This document shows, piece by piece, positions 1 to 9,065 of a stretch of 38,062 bases of DNA. The notes beneath the pieces are model-generated. The model saw only the letters and a program-made list of their open reading frames with translations. It was not told the origin of the DNA and ran no database searches. The translations under genes and the position numbers were made by a program. Numbering within the stretch: position 1 is the stretch's first letter; the number at the start of each line of letters is the position of its first letter. The DNA comes from Rhodoplanes elegans (GTDB taxonomy: Bacteria > Pseudomonadota > Alphaproteobacteria > Rhizobiales > Xanthobacteraceae), in contig NZ_NHSK01000145.1 in the NCBI RefSeq assembly GCF_016653355.1, forward strand, positions 1 to 38,062, given 5' to 3'.

Positions 1-573
1 GCGGGCGACGGCGGCCGGGCCGACGTCGCCGACCCGGCCGCCGTCGCCCGCCTGTTCGCGGCCGCCGAGACGGCGTTCGGCGGCGTCGATGTCGTCGTCG
101 CCAATGCCGGCATCATGACGCTGGCGCCGATCGCGACGAGCAGCGACGACCTGTTCGACCGCCAGGTCGCCATCAATCTGAAGGGCGCCTTCAACACGCT
201 GCGCGAGGCGGCCCGGCGGCTGCGCGCCGGCGGCCGCATCGTCACCCTGTCGTCCAGCGTCACCACGCTGCTGCAGCCGACCTACGGGGTCTATGCCGCC
301 ACCAAGGCGGCCGTCGAGGCGATGACGGTGGTGCTGACCAGGGAGCTGCGCGGCCGCGGCATCATGGTCAACGCGGTGGCGCCCGGCCCGACCGCGACCG
401 CCCTCTTCCTCGACGGCAAGCCGCAGGACCTGATCGAGCGCATCGCCAAGGCGGCGCCGCTGGAACGGCTCGGCGAGCCCGCCGACATCGCCGCGGCCGT
501 GGCGTTCCTGGCCGGCCCGGACGGCGCCTGGATCAACGGCCAGGTGCTGCGCGCCAATGGTGGCATCGCCTGA
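1..573 (+). CDS. SDR family NAD(P)-dependent oxidoreductase (5' end outside window)
   Basis: Short-chain dehydrogenase/reductase, probably a soluble NAD(P)H-dependent oxidoreductase; the substrate cannot be told. The open frame runs from base 1, so the start codon and the N-terminal Rossmann glycine motif lie outside the window; the ATG at 115 is internal. Visible family marks are the NAG motif (Asn codon at 103), the Ser-rich strand LSSSVTT, and the catalytic pair YxxxK (YAATK, Tyr codon at 292, Lys at 304). These are followed by the usual VNAVAPGPTAT segment and a C-terminal GQVLRANGG segment close to the common GQ..xVDGG ending. It converges on the ferritin-like gene across a GC-rich hairpin. 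Family assignment is firm; function is open. Confidence 0.9.
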   Translation, partial: AGDGGRADVADPAAVARLFAAAETAFGGVDVVVANAGIMTLAPIATSSDDLFDRQVAINLKGAFNTLREAARRLRAGGRIVTLSSSVTTLLQPTYGVYAATKAAVEAMTVVLTRELRGRGIMVNAVAPGPTATALFLDGKPQDLIERIAKAAPLERLGEPADIAAAVAFLAGPDGAWINGQVLRANGGIA

Positions 574-623
574 CCCGGCACGCGCGCGTCCGCCGAGCCC
601 CGCGACGTTCGGAGAACGACGAA

Positions 624-645
624 GGGCCCGCACGACGGCGGGCCC
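624..645. terminator. Hairpin between convergent genes
   Basis: A perfect 8-bp stem (GGGCCCGC / GCGGGCCC, loop of 6) lies between the SDR stop and the ferritin-like stop. On the plus strand it is followed by a pyrimidine-rich CTCTCCTTC stretch rather than a true U-run. Its position between two convergent genes suggests a bidirectional terminator. Confidence 0.6.
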
Positions 646-702
646 CTCTCCTTCGTGATCGCTCGTGGATGACCGCGTCGCCGCGGGCCGGGCGACGTCG
701 GC

Positions 703-1332
703 TCAGGCGGCGGCGCGACCGCGGCGGCCGTTCGACTTGGCCGCCGTCTTCGCGCCGCCCTTCGCGCCGGTCTTGCTCTTGCCGCGCGACGCGGTCCCGC
801 GGGCCGGGCTGCGCCGCGGCGGCGCCTTGCCGGACGCCTTCGGGTTCGCCGACTTCTTCGCCATCACGGTGAGCTTCTTGTCGGTGGCGACCTCCTCGCG
901 CAGCGTCTCGGTCAGCAGCGTCGCGACGTCCTTGCGGCCGAGCTGCTTCGCCCACGCGACCAGCGTGCCGTAGCGGGTGATCTCGTAGTGCTCGACCGCC
1001 TGGGCGGCGGCGATCAGCGCGGCGTCGAGAACCTCCTTGTCCTCGACCTCGCCGGCGACGTCGTTGGCTTCCTCGATGATGCCGTCGATGGCCGGGCACT
1101 CGGTGCCCTTCGGCTCCTGATCGAGCGCCTTGAAGACCTGATCGAGCCGCTTGATCTGGCGCTTGGTCTCGGCGAGATGGGTCTTGAAGCCGCGCTTGAG
1201 CTCGGCGTCGCTCGCCTTCTCCATCATCTCGGGAAGCGCCTTCTCGATCTGATGCTCGGCGTAATAGATGTCCTCGAGCTGATGGACGAAGAGATCGTCG
1301 AGGGTGCGAATTTCGTCGGAAAACATCGCCAT
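703..1332 (-). CDS. YciE/YciF-like ferritin-like protein (DUF892) with lysine/arginine-rich tail
   Basis: A 209-aa protein. Residues 1-158 form a four-helix ferritin-like domain of the DUF892/YciE family, with acidic/His helix segments such as YYAEHQIEKALPEM (23-36) and EHYEITRYGTL (114-124) that would provide di-metal ligands. Family members are linked to general or osmotic stress; the reaction is not settled. Residues 159-209 are a low-complexity tail with 16 Lys/Arg and no Asp/Glu, rich in Ala, Gly, Ser and Pro, much like histone-H1-type tails. The start is the ATG at 1332, preceded by AGGAG seven bases upstream; a second ATG lies two codons later. It is divergent from the membrane-protein gene at 1588. 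Stress-related DNA association through the tail is inference. Confidence 0.85.
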   Translation of the reverse strand: MAMFSDEIRTLDDLFVHQLEDIYYAEHQIEKALPEMMEKASDAELKRGFKTHLAETKRQIKRLDQVFKALDQEPKGTECPAIDGIIEEANDVAGEVEDKEVLDAALIAAAQAVEHYEITRYGTLVAWAKQLGRKDVATLLTETLREEVATDKKLTVMAKKSANPKASGKAPPRRSPARGTASRGKSKTGAKGGAKTAAKSNGRRGRAAA

Positions 1333-1587
1333 TCTGGATCTCCTGGGGGACGGTCCTGAGCGGACCTCGGGGGATTTCGCGAGCGATCCGCGCGATCGTC
1401 GCGACAGCCGCAATCTCGCCACCAACGAAACATGGCGAGGCCGGTTCCGCGCCGATGCGGCGAACGAGTTGAATCGCGAGCGGAAATGCGCAGGATGCGC
1501 GGCGTCGCGAGTCGTTCGACCGCCAAGGGGCCACGGTGTCGCCGCCGAGCCCGACGCGCCCAGCCACAGCCGAGCCAGAGCCGAGTC

Positions 1588-2076
1588 ATGAACCGCGCAG
1601 CGAACCGCAGAGCGACCCCGCCGACGACCGCGTCCGCGACCGACGAGACGGCGCCGTCCTCGCGCGCCCTGATCATGTGCGTCGCCGTGCTCGGCGGCGT
1701 GATGGCGACGATCGCGGCGCAGCTCGCCTTCGCGCGGTTCGGGCTCGATCTCGGCGCGGCGTGGCGCGCCATGATGGGGATGCGGAGCGGCCAGATGCGC
1801 TCGGCCTTCGCCTGGTGGGCGATCGCGCTCACCGCCTTCGCGGCCGGCTTTCTGATCGCGCTGGTGACGCGCTGGCTGTCCGGCACCGAGGCCAATCTCG
1901 CGATCCTGTACTGGATCGGCGGCCTCGCGCTGGTCGCGGGCCTCGCGGTGGTCGGCCACGCCGCCGGGGCACCGAGCGGCCTGTCGGTCGGCGCGTCGAC
2001 GGCGCTCGGGCTGACCACGCTGGCGGCCGCCGGCCTGCTGTCGCTGCTCGGCGGCTATTTCGCCACCCGCCGCTGA
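1588..2076 (+). CDS. Small four-TM membrane protein, unknown function
   Basis: A 162-aa protein I do not recognise. About 28 polar, Thr/Ala-rich residues precede four hydrophobic stretches: roughly LIMCVAVLGGVMATIAAQLA, AFAWWAIALTAFAAGFLIAL, ILYWIGGLALVAGLAVVG and ASTALGLTTLAAAGLLSLLG. It is therefore a predicted inner-membrane protein with little outside the bilayer. The start is uncertain: the frame is open back to an ATG at 1432, but that site lacks a ribosome-binding sequence and its extension has the composition of untranslated GC-rich DNA, so ATG 1588 was chosen. The gene is divergent from the ferritin-like stress gene, with 255 bp between the starts. Confidence 0.6.
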   Translation: MNRAANRRATPPTTASATDETAPSSRALIMCVAVLGGVMATIAAQLAFARFGLDLGAAWRAMMGMRSGQMRSAFAWWAIALTAFAAGFLIALVTRWLSGTEANLAILYWIGGLALVAGLAVVGHAAGAPSGLSVGASTALGLTTLAAAGLLSLLGGYFATRR

Positions 2077-2403
2077 CCCGCGCCGCGCTTCCGGCTTTCG
2101 GGCCGACGCCGGACGACCGACGCCGAACGTCCGAGATGGCGCCGGTGTGGCGGCGGCGGGGCGGCGACTCCCGTCGGATCTGCTCAACCCGCGGGCATCA
2201 CAAAAAAAACACGCGCATCGTGATAGAAGCCGGCATCATGTCCGTGCCGACTCGACCGGTCGTCTCGTGGCCGTTCGAACCGCGGCACGAGCCGAAGCCA
2301 CGCATGCCGTAGCGGCCGCTGCCGCATGCCCAGCCACAGCCCCCGCCGCGCGATGCCGATCGCAGCATCGCCCGGCGGGTGGACCATTCGAGGCAGGTGG
2401 ACA
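2077..2403. other. Intergenic region, no gene seen
   Basis: 327 bp separate the membrane protein and the patatin-like gene. The only notable element is an A8 tract at 2202-2209, flanked by a short ATCAC...GTGAT inverted repeat. The reading frame of the following gene is open through the last part of this region, but the translation there does not look like protein. Confidence 0.4.
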
Positions 2404-3873
2404 ATGCGATCGTGGTCGCCGACGTGCCGCGTCTTCCGGTTCATTCCGTTCGGGGTCGCCTTGAGCCTCGGCATCGGCGTTGCGGTCGCGATGCCTCCTG
2501 CGCCGGCCGACGCCGCGCCGCGCCAAAAACTCGTCTGCCCGATGACCCTCGTGGAGCCCGGTGCATTCGCCGACGACGCCGAGCACGCCCGCTACGCCGC
2601 CTGCCTGCGCCGGGCGGAGGCTCGCAAGGCCCGCCTCGCCAAGCAGAAGCAGCAGGCGGCTCCGGCAGGCGCGGCGGCAGCAACCGCGACAGCCGCAACG
2701 GCGGCAACCGGCAAGACACAGCCCGCGGCGCGTGACTTCAAGGCTGCGGATCTGGCGCTCGCCGGCATCCCGGGGGTTCCCGACGCACGCTTCTGGGGCG
2801 ACTCCGAGGCCGACTATCTGCGCGTCCTCGGCAGCGCCGGCGACGACTGGCTGGCGCTCTCGGCCGGCGGCGAGGATTCGGGCTTCGGAGCGGGCCTGTT
2901 CACCGGCCTCACGGCGAGCGGCCGCCGCACCGACTACGCCGTGGTGACCGGCGTCAGCTCCGGCGCCCTGCTCGCCCCGTTCATCTTCCTCGGGTCCGCG
3001 CGCGACGCCGAGATGCGCGACAACTTCATGGCCCTGAACGCGGCGGAAGTGTTCGAGGATCAGCGCACCCGCGAGAGCCTTCTCGACACCTGGCCGCTGC
3101 GCAAGTTCCTGGAGCGACACATCACCCGCGAGCTGATCGACGCGGTCGCGGCCGAGCACAAGCGCGGCCGCCGGCTGATCGTCCTCACCGCCAATCTGGA
3201 CACGGCCCGCCCGGTCGCCTGGAACATGGGCGCGATCGCGGCCGCCGGCACCGACGAATCGCGCAAGCTGTTCCGCGACGTGCTGGTCGCGTCGAGCGCC
3301 ATCCCCGGCCTGTTCCCGCCGATGATGATCGAGACCGAGGCGAACGGCCGCAAGATCCAGGAGATGCATGTCGACGGCGGCCTCGCCTCGACGCTCTACG
3401 TGGCTCCGGATTCGATGCTGCTCGCCGGCGCCTCGCGGCTGCCGATGAAGCGCGTCACCATCGTGATCAACGGCAAGCTCAGACCGGAATTCGCCGTGAC
3501 CGACCGCAGCCTGGTCGGCGTGCTCGGCCGCTCGCTGTCGGTCGGCGTCAAGCGCGGCAGCCGGACCACGGCGCTCCTGGCCGCCGCGGCGGCGCGCCGC
3601 GCCGGCATCGGCTTCGAGATCGCCTATGTCGACCAGGGCTTCGATCACCCGAGCAACGGCATGTTCGACCCCGCCTACATGAAGGCGCTGTTCGAGAGCG
3701 GCTTGGCCCAGGGCAAGAGCGCGACGCCGTTCCGCGACGCCGTGCCCGGCGGCGCCGGCGCCGGAGCGGCTGCCGGCGGGCAGGACCGGCCCGCCCCGGC
3801 CTCCGCCGCGGGGCCGACCGACGGCTCCGCCGCGCAGGCGAGCCCGTCGACGGGTGGCGCCACGGCGCAGTGA
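2404..3873 (+). CDS. Secreted patatin-like phospholipase
   Basis: A 489-aa protein with an N-terminal Sec signal peptide (basic start, hydrophobic core around residues 12-30, likely cleavage after an ADA site near 36). The patatin fold then carries an oxyanion-hole loop AGGEDSGFGAG (154-164), the nucleophile elbow GVSSG with Ser185, and the Asp of the Ser-Asp dyad in the DGG motif at Asp324. The family hydrolyses acyl ester bonds of lipids; here it would act in the periplasm or outside. The stretch between signal peptide and catalytic domain is Ala/Gln-rich and the last 45 residues are an Ala/Gly/Pro/Ser-rich tail. ATG 2404 was preferred to the upstream ATG at 2326 because AGGTGG precedes it and the signal peptide then begins at residue 1. 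Substrate unknown. Confidence 0.88.
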   Translation: MRSWSPTCRVFRFIPFGVALSLGIGVAVAMPPAPADAAPRQKLVCPMTLVEPGAFADDAEHARYAACLRRAEARKARLAKQKQQAAPAGAAAATATAATAATGKTQPAARDFKAADLALAGIPGVPDARFWGDSEADYLRVLGSAGDDWLALSAGGEDSGFGAGLFTGLTASGRRTDYAVVTGVSSGALLAPFIFLGSARDAEMRDNFMALNAAEVFEDQRTRESLLDTWPLRKFLERHITRELIDAVAAEHKRGRRLIVLTANLDTARPVAWNMGAIAAAGTDESRKLFRDVLVASSAIPGLFPPMMIETEANGRKIQEMHVDGGLASTLYVAPDSMLLAGASRLPMKRVTIVINGKLRPEFAVTDRSLVGVLGRSLSVGVKRGSRTTALLAAAAARRAGIGFEIAYVDQGFDHPSNGMFDPAYMKALFESGLAQGKSATPFRDAVPGGAGAGAAAGGQDRPAPASAAGPTDGSAAQASPSTGGATAQ

Positions 3874-4027
3874 ACGGTCGCGGCACGCGACGGCAGGTCT
3901 CGCGCGACGACCTTTCGGGTGACGGCGGCCCGCGCCGCGGCGCCGGGGGCGGCACCTGCACTCTTGCGGCACGGCCCGGCCGGGTCCAAAGCTGAGCCGA
4001 TTGCGTCACCAGATCGATCGAGCCCCG

Positions 4028-5227
4028 ATGCCCCGCCTGTTTCGCGTCTCCACGCTCCGCGGCCTCTGGCACGGCCTGCGCACCGAAGGCCCGCGCAGCC
4101 TGCTGCGCCTCGCCCGCAACGAGCTCGCCGAGCCCCGCCTCGCCCTCACCCGCAAGATCCGGGGCGCGGCGACGGCGGTCGGCGACCGCTTCCGCCGCGT
4201 CACCACGGCGAGCGAGGCGTGGTCGGACGACTGCCTGCAGCTCGTCTGGGACCTCTCGGTCGCGCCCGTGTCCTACGACCTCGTCGCGGCGCTCGCCGCG
4301 GCCGAGATCGAGCGGCGCAAGCGCGGTCTCGGCGGCCTCGTGGTGATCGTCGTCCCGGGCCCGCATCACGGCGTGAAGCGGGAGACGCCGGCGCACGAGA
4401 TGGCCGAGGATCCCGAGGCGCGACTGCACCGGCTGCACCAGGAGCTGCTGCCGCTGCTCGCGCTGATGCCGTCGGTGCGCGGCCATGCGGTTTGTGCCGA
4501 TCGCCAGCAGGCGTGGTCGCTGATCGCCGGCGACGACCGCCGGGTCTACCCGGACGGCTATCGCATCTTCCTGCCGCTGCGGCCCGACCCGGGCGCGGCC
4601 CGCGACGAGGCCCGCCGCGCCGGGACGGTATGGCCGTTGCTGTCCGCCACGGGCCCGGCCCGCCGCGCCGCCGAGGAGTATCTGACGCGCGTCGCCGGCG
4701 GCCGCCGCGCCGTGGTGATCACGCTGCGGGCGAGCGCGCTCTCGCCCCGGCGCAACAGCCGGGTCGACGACTGGGTCGCCTTCGCGGACGGCCTCGATCC
4801 TGAGCGCTACGCGCCGATCTTCGTCCACGACGCGCCGCCCGGAGCGCCGCTGCCGGACGCCCTCGCCGGACGCGAGGTCTGCGTCGCGGCGAGCCTCGAC
4901 GTCGCGTTCCGGCTGGGGCTCTACGAGCGCGCCTGGCTGACCATGGGCGTGCTCTCGGAGCCCCTGATGCTCGCCTGGTACGACGAGCGGGTGCGCTACC
5001 AGGTGTTCGTGCCGATCGACGAGGCCGACGACGTGACGGCGCGCGCCCTGGAAGACCAGGGTCACCGCATCGGCGGCGACATCGAGTTCGCGCGGCCCTG
5101 GCAACAGCTCGTGTGGAAGACCGACACGCTGATGGCGATCCGCCTCGCCTTCTCGGTTATGGAGGCGCGCCTGACCGCCATCGAGGCGGTGGAACGCACC
5201 GCGCCGGCGGCGGCGGTTCAGGACTGA
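4028..5227 (+). CDS. Unknown protein, possibly glycosyltransferase-like fold
   Basis: A 399-aa soluble protein that I do not recognise with confidence. There is no signal peptide or membrane segment; the N-terminal 60 residues are Arg-rich. A hydrophobic strand LVVIVVPGPHHG near the first third and a second strand AVVITLRASALSPRRNSRVDDW near the middle suggest two alpha/beta domains. The later stretch LYERAWLTMGVLSEPLMLAWY resembles the C-terminal half of GT-B sugar transferases, where a nucleotide-sugar site sits next to a conserved Gly/Ser. This is a fold-level impression only. The start is ATG 4028; a TTG in frame at 4001 is possible. It stands alone between the patatin gene and small minus-strand genes. 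Confidence 0.6.
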   Translation: MPRLFRVSTLRGLWHGLRTEGPRSLLRLARNELAEPRLALTRKIRGAATAVGDRFRRVTTASEAWSDDCLQLVWDLSVAPVSYDLVAALAAAEIERRKRGLGGLVVIVVPGPHHGVKRETPAHEMAEDPEARLHRLHQELLPLLALMPSVRGHAVCADRQQAWSLIAGDDRRVYPDGYRIFLPLRPDPGAARDEARRAGTVWPLLSATGPARRAAEEYLTRVAGGRRAVVITLRASALSPRRNSRVDDWVAFADGLDPERYAPIFVHDAPPGAPLPDALAGREVCVAASLDVAFRLGLYERAWLTMGVLSEPLMLAWYDERVRYQVFVPIDEADDVTARALEDQGHRIGGDIEFARPWQQLVWKTDTLMAIRLAFSVMEARLTAIEAVERTAPAAAVQD

Positions 5228-5233
5228 CGGTTT

Positions 5234-5263
5234 GTCCGGAAGGGCGGCCTGCGCCCGGCGGAC
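5234..5263 (+). terminator. Imperfect hairpin after the 399-aa gene
   Basis: Seven bases after the stop codon, GTCCG and GGGCG pair with CGCCC and CGGAC around a 5-base loop, with a small asymmetric internal loop. No U-run follows, so this is at best a weak or factor-assisted terminator. Confidence 0.3.
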
Positions 5264-5494
5264 CGCTCGACGGGATCAGACCGGACGGAAGAGACGTGGC
5301 GGGTGAACGGGCTGGACCGGCTCGGGTGGATCAGCCATGGGCGAGAGGCCCGACTTCACCCTGGTCGCCGCGGCGAGACCGGACACACTGCGACGGGCCG
5401 AAAAGAAAACGAGCTGCACCAAGGGGCTGCACACCGAAGCGGACCCGGCAGCGGGCCGGTGCCGAATGCACCGGCGTCATCGATCGGACGTCGA

Positions 5495-5635
5495 TCAGAC
5501 CAGGAATGTCAGCACAGTCGACAGCACACAGCCGCTGACCAGCAGCAGCCAATCGCCCCCGTCGAACCCGAGCAGATGCGCCGAACCGCCGGTGCGGTCG
5601 TAGATGGCATTGTCGTAGGCGCTGTCGTCGAACAT
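5495..5635 (-). CDS. Tiny single-TM protein (46 aa)
   Basis: A 46-aa ORF starting at ATG 5635 with a ribosome-binding site (AGGGGAC) a few bases upstream. The first half is polar and rich in Asp, Tyr and Gly (DDSAYDNAIYDRTGG). The second half is a hydrophobic segment, DWLLLVSGCVLSTVLTFLV, that ends at the C-terminus, typical of a small tail-anchored or single-pass inner-membrane protein. Composition differs from the random GC-rich translation of neighbouring frames, and no larger gene covers the site. I do not recognise the family. The other nearby minus-strand gene (5851-6060) is also small and unknown. Confidence 0.55.
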   Translation of the reverse strand: MFDDSAYDNAIYDRTGGSAHLLGFDGGDWLLLVSGCVLSTVLTFLV

Positions 5636-5813
5636 GACTGTCCCCTGGAGAACATAGCCCCCTGTGCCACTCCAACGCGCAATCGGGCACTCGGTTCCAG
5701 GGCGGTAACGAATTATTAAGGATTTAGGACAGGCGGGGCCAAACGGGGTGATTCGGGCGGCCGGGCGGTCACGGATGCGGGACCGCAGAGAGCCCGCCGG
5801 ACCTTCCCGAGCA

Positions 5814-5829
5814 GGCTGCAAGGGCAGCC
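5814..5829 (-). terminator. Possible terminator hairpin after small gene
   Basis: A perfect 6-bp stem (GGCTGC / GCAGCC, 4-base loop) lies about 20 bases beyond the stop of the 69-aa minus-strand gene. No U-run follows on that strand, so support is modest. Confidence 0.3.
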
Positions 5830-5850
5830 GCCTTCAGCGTCGCGCCGATG

Positions 5851-6060
5851 TCACGCCTTCGGCCGCCAGTCGGCCAGGAAGGTGTCGATGGAGCGCAGCC
5901 AGTCGGCGTTCTTGGCGAGCAGCTCGGAAGTGCGCGCCATCATGGCGAAGTGGTCGCGCTCCTGGCTCGAGCTCGTCGCTCCCGCGCGATCGGCGAAGCC
6001 GACGGCGTTCCGTCGGTGCTGCTCGGCATCGAGCAGGACCTGTCGAGGCGTTCGACGCAT
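5851..6060 (-). CDS. Small helical hypothetical protein (69 aa)
   Basis: A 69-aa protein beginning at ATG 6060, with GGGGGAG seven bases upstream. The sequence is amphipathic and helical throughout, with alternating charged and Ala/Leu residues (LLDAEQHRRNAVGFADRAG, then HFAMMARTSELLAKNADWLR). It lacks Cys, a signal peptide and membrane segments. Short helical cytoplasmic proteins of this look are frequent orphans in alphaproteobacteria, but I cannot name a family or function. An in-frame ATG at 6087 is less likely because its extension is Arg/Trp-rich and it has no comparable ribosome-binding site. Confidence 0.65.
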   Translation of the reverse strand: MRRTPRQVLLDAEQHRRNAVGFADRAGATSSSQERDHFAMMARTSELLAKNADWLRSIDTFLADWRPKA

Positions 6061-6170
6061 CACTCGTCTCCCCCGCCAAACTCTCACGCCACACGGAAGA
6101 GATTAACTCGAACGGCTTGCTCGCGTCTACGCTTGGTTGTAGCCGTCCACAAGGAGACCGGATTCCAGGC

Positions 6171-6200
6171 CGGACGAAGCCTCGCATGGGCATCTATAAT
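6171..6200 (+). promoter_or_regulatory. Candidate sigma-70 promoter of the transporter operon
   Basis: A perfect TATAAT at 6195-6200 lies 18 bases after CGGACG (6171-6176), which keeps the GAC core of a -35 box. It sits in an unusually AT-rich stretch and would give a leader of about 115 nt before the ABC binding-protein start. No other gene on the plus strand would use it. Confidence 0.5.
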
Positions 6201-6211
6201 TCACTTGGATT

Positions 6212-6232
6212 AATCAATCACATGTTTTGATT
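6212..6232 (+). promoter_or_regulatory. Operator-like inverted repeat in the operon leader
   Basis: AATCAA and TTGATT form a perfect 6-bp inverted repeat with a 9-base spacer, starting about 12 bases downstream of the TATAAT box. The size and spacing suit a dimeric repressor acting just after the transcription start. No regulator gene is adjacent, so the cognate protein is unknown. Confidence 0.4.
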
Positions 6233-6322
6233 TGCTTTCGTGATGAAATGCCGGCGGAATTCGCACGGGTCCGGGCCCCGCCGCGTGCATGGCCGATGCA
6301 CTCGCCTCGACGGAGAACTCGC

Positions 6323-7318
6323 ATGCTCACCCTCGCTCGTCTGGCCTGCTGCGCCGCCGGGCTGGCCGTGGCCGCCCTCACCTGGAGCGAGCCCGCCGCC
6401 GCCCAGCGCGTCATCCGGGTCGGCCAGGCCGACACCCTCACGGGCCAGAACCTGCCCGAGCTGATCGCAATGGCGAACGCCGAGAAGCGCCTCGGGGTGA
6501 AGTTCAACGTCGTCGCGCTGAAGTCCGACGACGTCGTCTTCCAGGCGGTGATCAACAACGAGATCGATATCGGCATCGGCGACGCCTACAAGGGCATCGA
6601 CACGCTCAAGGCGCCGGTGCGGCACTTCTTCCTGCTCCGCCGGGTCGCCTACTTCCCGGTCGTCAACAGCGAGACCTACAAGACCTGGAAGGACATGAAC
6701 GGCGCCGACATGGCCGTGCACGCGCGCGGCTCCGCGACCGAGGCGATGGCCCTGCAGATGGAGAAGGCGAACGGCATCAAGTTCGGCCAAATCAGCTTCG
6801 TGCCGGGATCCGAGGTGCGCATCATCGCGATGCGCCGCGGCACCATGAAGGCGACGCTGCTCGACCTGCCGAACACCCGCAAGCTCACCGAGGAGGACCC
6901 GAAGAAGTTCATCGTCCTGCCGGTCGAGACCCAGTCGGCGAGCGACGAGATCTTCTACGCCACCACCAAGTTCATCGCCGACAACAAGGAGCTGGTGCAG
7001 GTGCTGAGCGAGGAGCTCCTGAAGTCGCTGCGCATCGTCAACGCCGACCCCAAGGCGCCGGCCCGGCTGCGCACCGAGCTCGGGCTCCTGAAGGACCTGC
7101 CGAAGCCGCTGGCCGACGACATCACGCCCTATTTCGAGATGGCGGTGCCGGGCGGTCTGTTCCCGACCGACGGCGGCGGTGCCGCGGCGGCCAAGGCGGA
7201 CTTCGACTTCCTGATCGCGGCCGGCCGTTTCAAGGGCCAGAACGCCGACTACAAGATCGAGGACTTCTGGGACCTCGCCCCGCTCGAGGCCGCGCTCGCC
7301 AAGGTCGGCAAGAACTGA
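6323..7318 (+). CDS. ABC transporter substrate-binding protein, NitT/TauT (NMT1/SsuA) type
   Basis: A 331-aa periplasmic solute-binding protein. The signal peptide covers residues 1-27 (hydrophobic core LACCAAGLAVAAL, cleavage AAA before Gln28), followed by the mature start RVIRVGQADTL. The class-II periplasmic-binding fold is suggested by VINNEIDIGIGDAYKGIDTLK and the later DMAVHARGSATEAMALQ segment, where members contact their ligand. The start is ATG 6323, with GGAG upstream; the frame is open further back, but that part is not protein-like. It is the first gene of an operon with two permeases, an ATPase, an amidohydrolase and a molybdenum hydroxylase, so the ligand is probably an amino- or ring-nitrogen compound processed by those enzymes. 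Relatives bind nitrate, sulfonates or thiamine pyrimidines, so the ligand cannot be inferred from family alone. Confidence 0.85.
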   Translation: MLTLARLACCAAGLAVAALTWSEPAAAQRVIRVGQADTLTGQNLPELIAMANAEKRLGVKFNVVALKSDDVVFQAVINNEIDIGIGDAYKGIDTLKAPVRHFFLLRRVAYFPVVNSETYKTWKDMNGADMAVHARGSATEAMALQMEKANGIKFGQISFVPGSEVRIIAMRRGTMKATLLDLPNTRKLTEEDPKKFIVLPVETQSASDEIFYATTKFIADNKELVQVLSEELLKSLRIVNADPKAPARLRTELGLLKDLPKPLADDITPYFEMAVPGGLFPTDGGGAAAAKADFDFLIAAGRFKGQNADYKIEDFWDLAPLEAALAKVGKN

Positions 7319-7358
7319 GCGACCGCACCGTGTCCCGCCTCCCCCGGCTCGTGCCTCG

Positions 7359-8221
7359 ATGACATCGATCGAACCATCGCGGCGCGACGGGCTGCCGACC
7401 CTCGAAGCGACGGACCGTCCGGCCGCAGCGGTCGTCGATCCGGTCGGCAGCATCCAGGGCGGCCACCGCCTGCGCGACCGGAGCTGGCCCTGGCAGGTCG
7501 CCTCCTTCGTGCTGGTGCTCGGCGCCTGGGAGATCGCCGGGCGCTGGCCCGTGAGCCTCGCCTTCCCGCCGTTCTCGCGGGTCGCCGTCGCCTTCGTCGA
7601 GATGGCCGTGGCCGGCGACTTCGGCCACGCCTACGCCGTGACGCTGCCGCCGCTCGTCGTCGGCATCGGCATCGTCGCGGTGCTCGGCGTCACGCTCGGC
7701 ATCGCCATGGGGCTGTCGCGCGGCCTAGAGTGGATCGGCATGCCCTTGATGGTGGTGCTGCAGACCGCGCCGATCGCCGCCATCATCCCGCTGCTCACCT
7801 ATTTCTACGGCGTCAGCCCGACCTCGAAGACCGCCGCCGTGATCCTGCTCGCCGCCCCCATCGTGGTGCTGAACTCGTATCGCGGCATCCGCAACACCAA
7901 TGCGTCGCTGCTCGACATGTGCCGCTCGTTTCTCGGCACAAGGCTGCAGCAGGTGTTCAAGATCATGCTGCCGCACGCGAGCGGCATGATCTTCGCCGGC
8001 CTGCGGCTCGGCATCTCGGCCGGCTTCATCGGCGTGGTGCTCGCCGAGCTCCTGATCTCGCCCACCGGCATCGGCGACCTGATCAGCTACAACCGGTCGA
8101 TCGCCCGCTACGACAAGATGTTCGCCGCGATCCTCTCGATCCTGGCGCTCGCCACCGTGACGCTCGCGCTGCTGCAGCGCCTCGAGAACCGGCTGTTCCG
8201 GCCGGACCACGCGGTTTCCGG

Positions 8222-8225
<4 letters not shown>
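7359..8225 (+). CDS. ABC transporter permease (NitT/TauT family), first subunit
   Basis: A 288-aa inner-membrane permease. About 45 polar cytoplasmic residues precede a first membrane span (VASFVLVLGAWEIAG), and about five more spans follow. The cytoplasmic EAA-type loop that docks on the ATPase is seen as DMCRSFLGTRLQQVFKIMLPHASGMIFAGLRLG in the second half. It lies 40 bp after the binding-protein gene, and its stop overlaps the ATPase start (ATGA), which indicates translational coupling. A second, different permease gene follows the ATPase, so the importer is probably a heterodimer in the membrane. Confidence 0.9.
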
Positions 8226-9040
<815 letters not shown>

Positions 9041-9065
9041 GGACGGGGGCCACCATCGAGTCTTA

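Noticed and set aside
6207-6322. Possible riboswitch (TPP or purine type) in the transporter leader
   Set aside because: The conserved TPP or purine aptamer sequences are not present; only an inverted repeat and small GC hairpins are seen.
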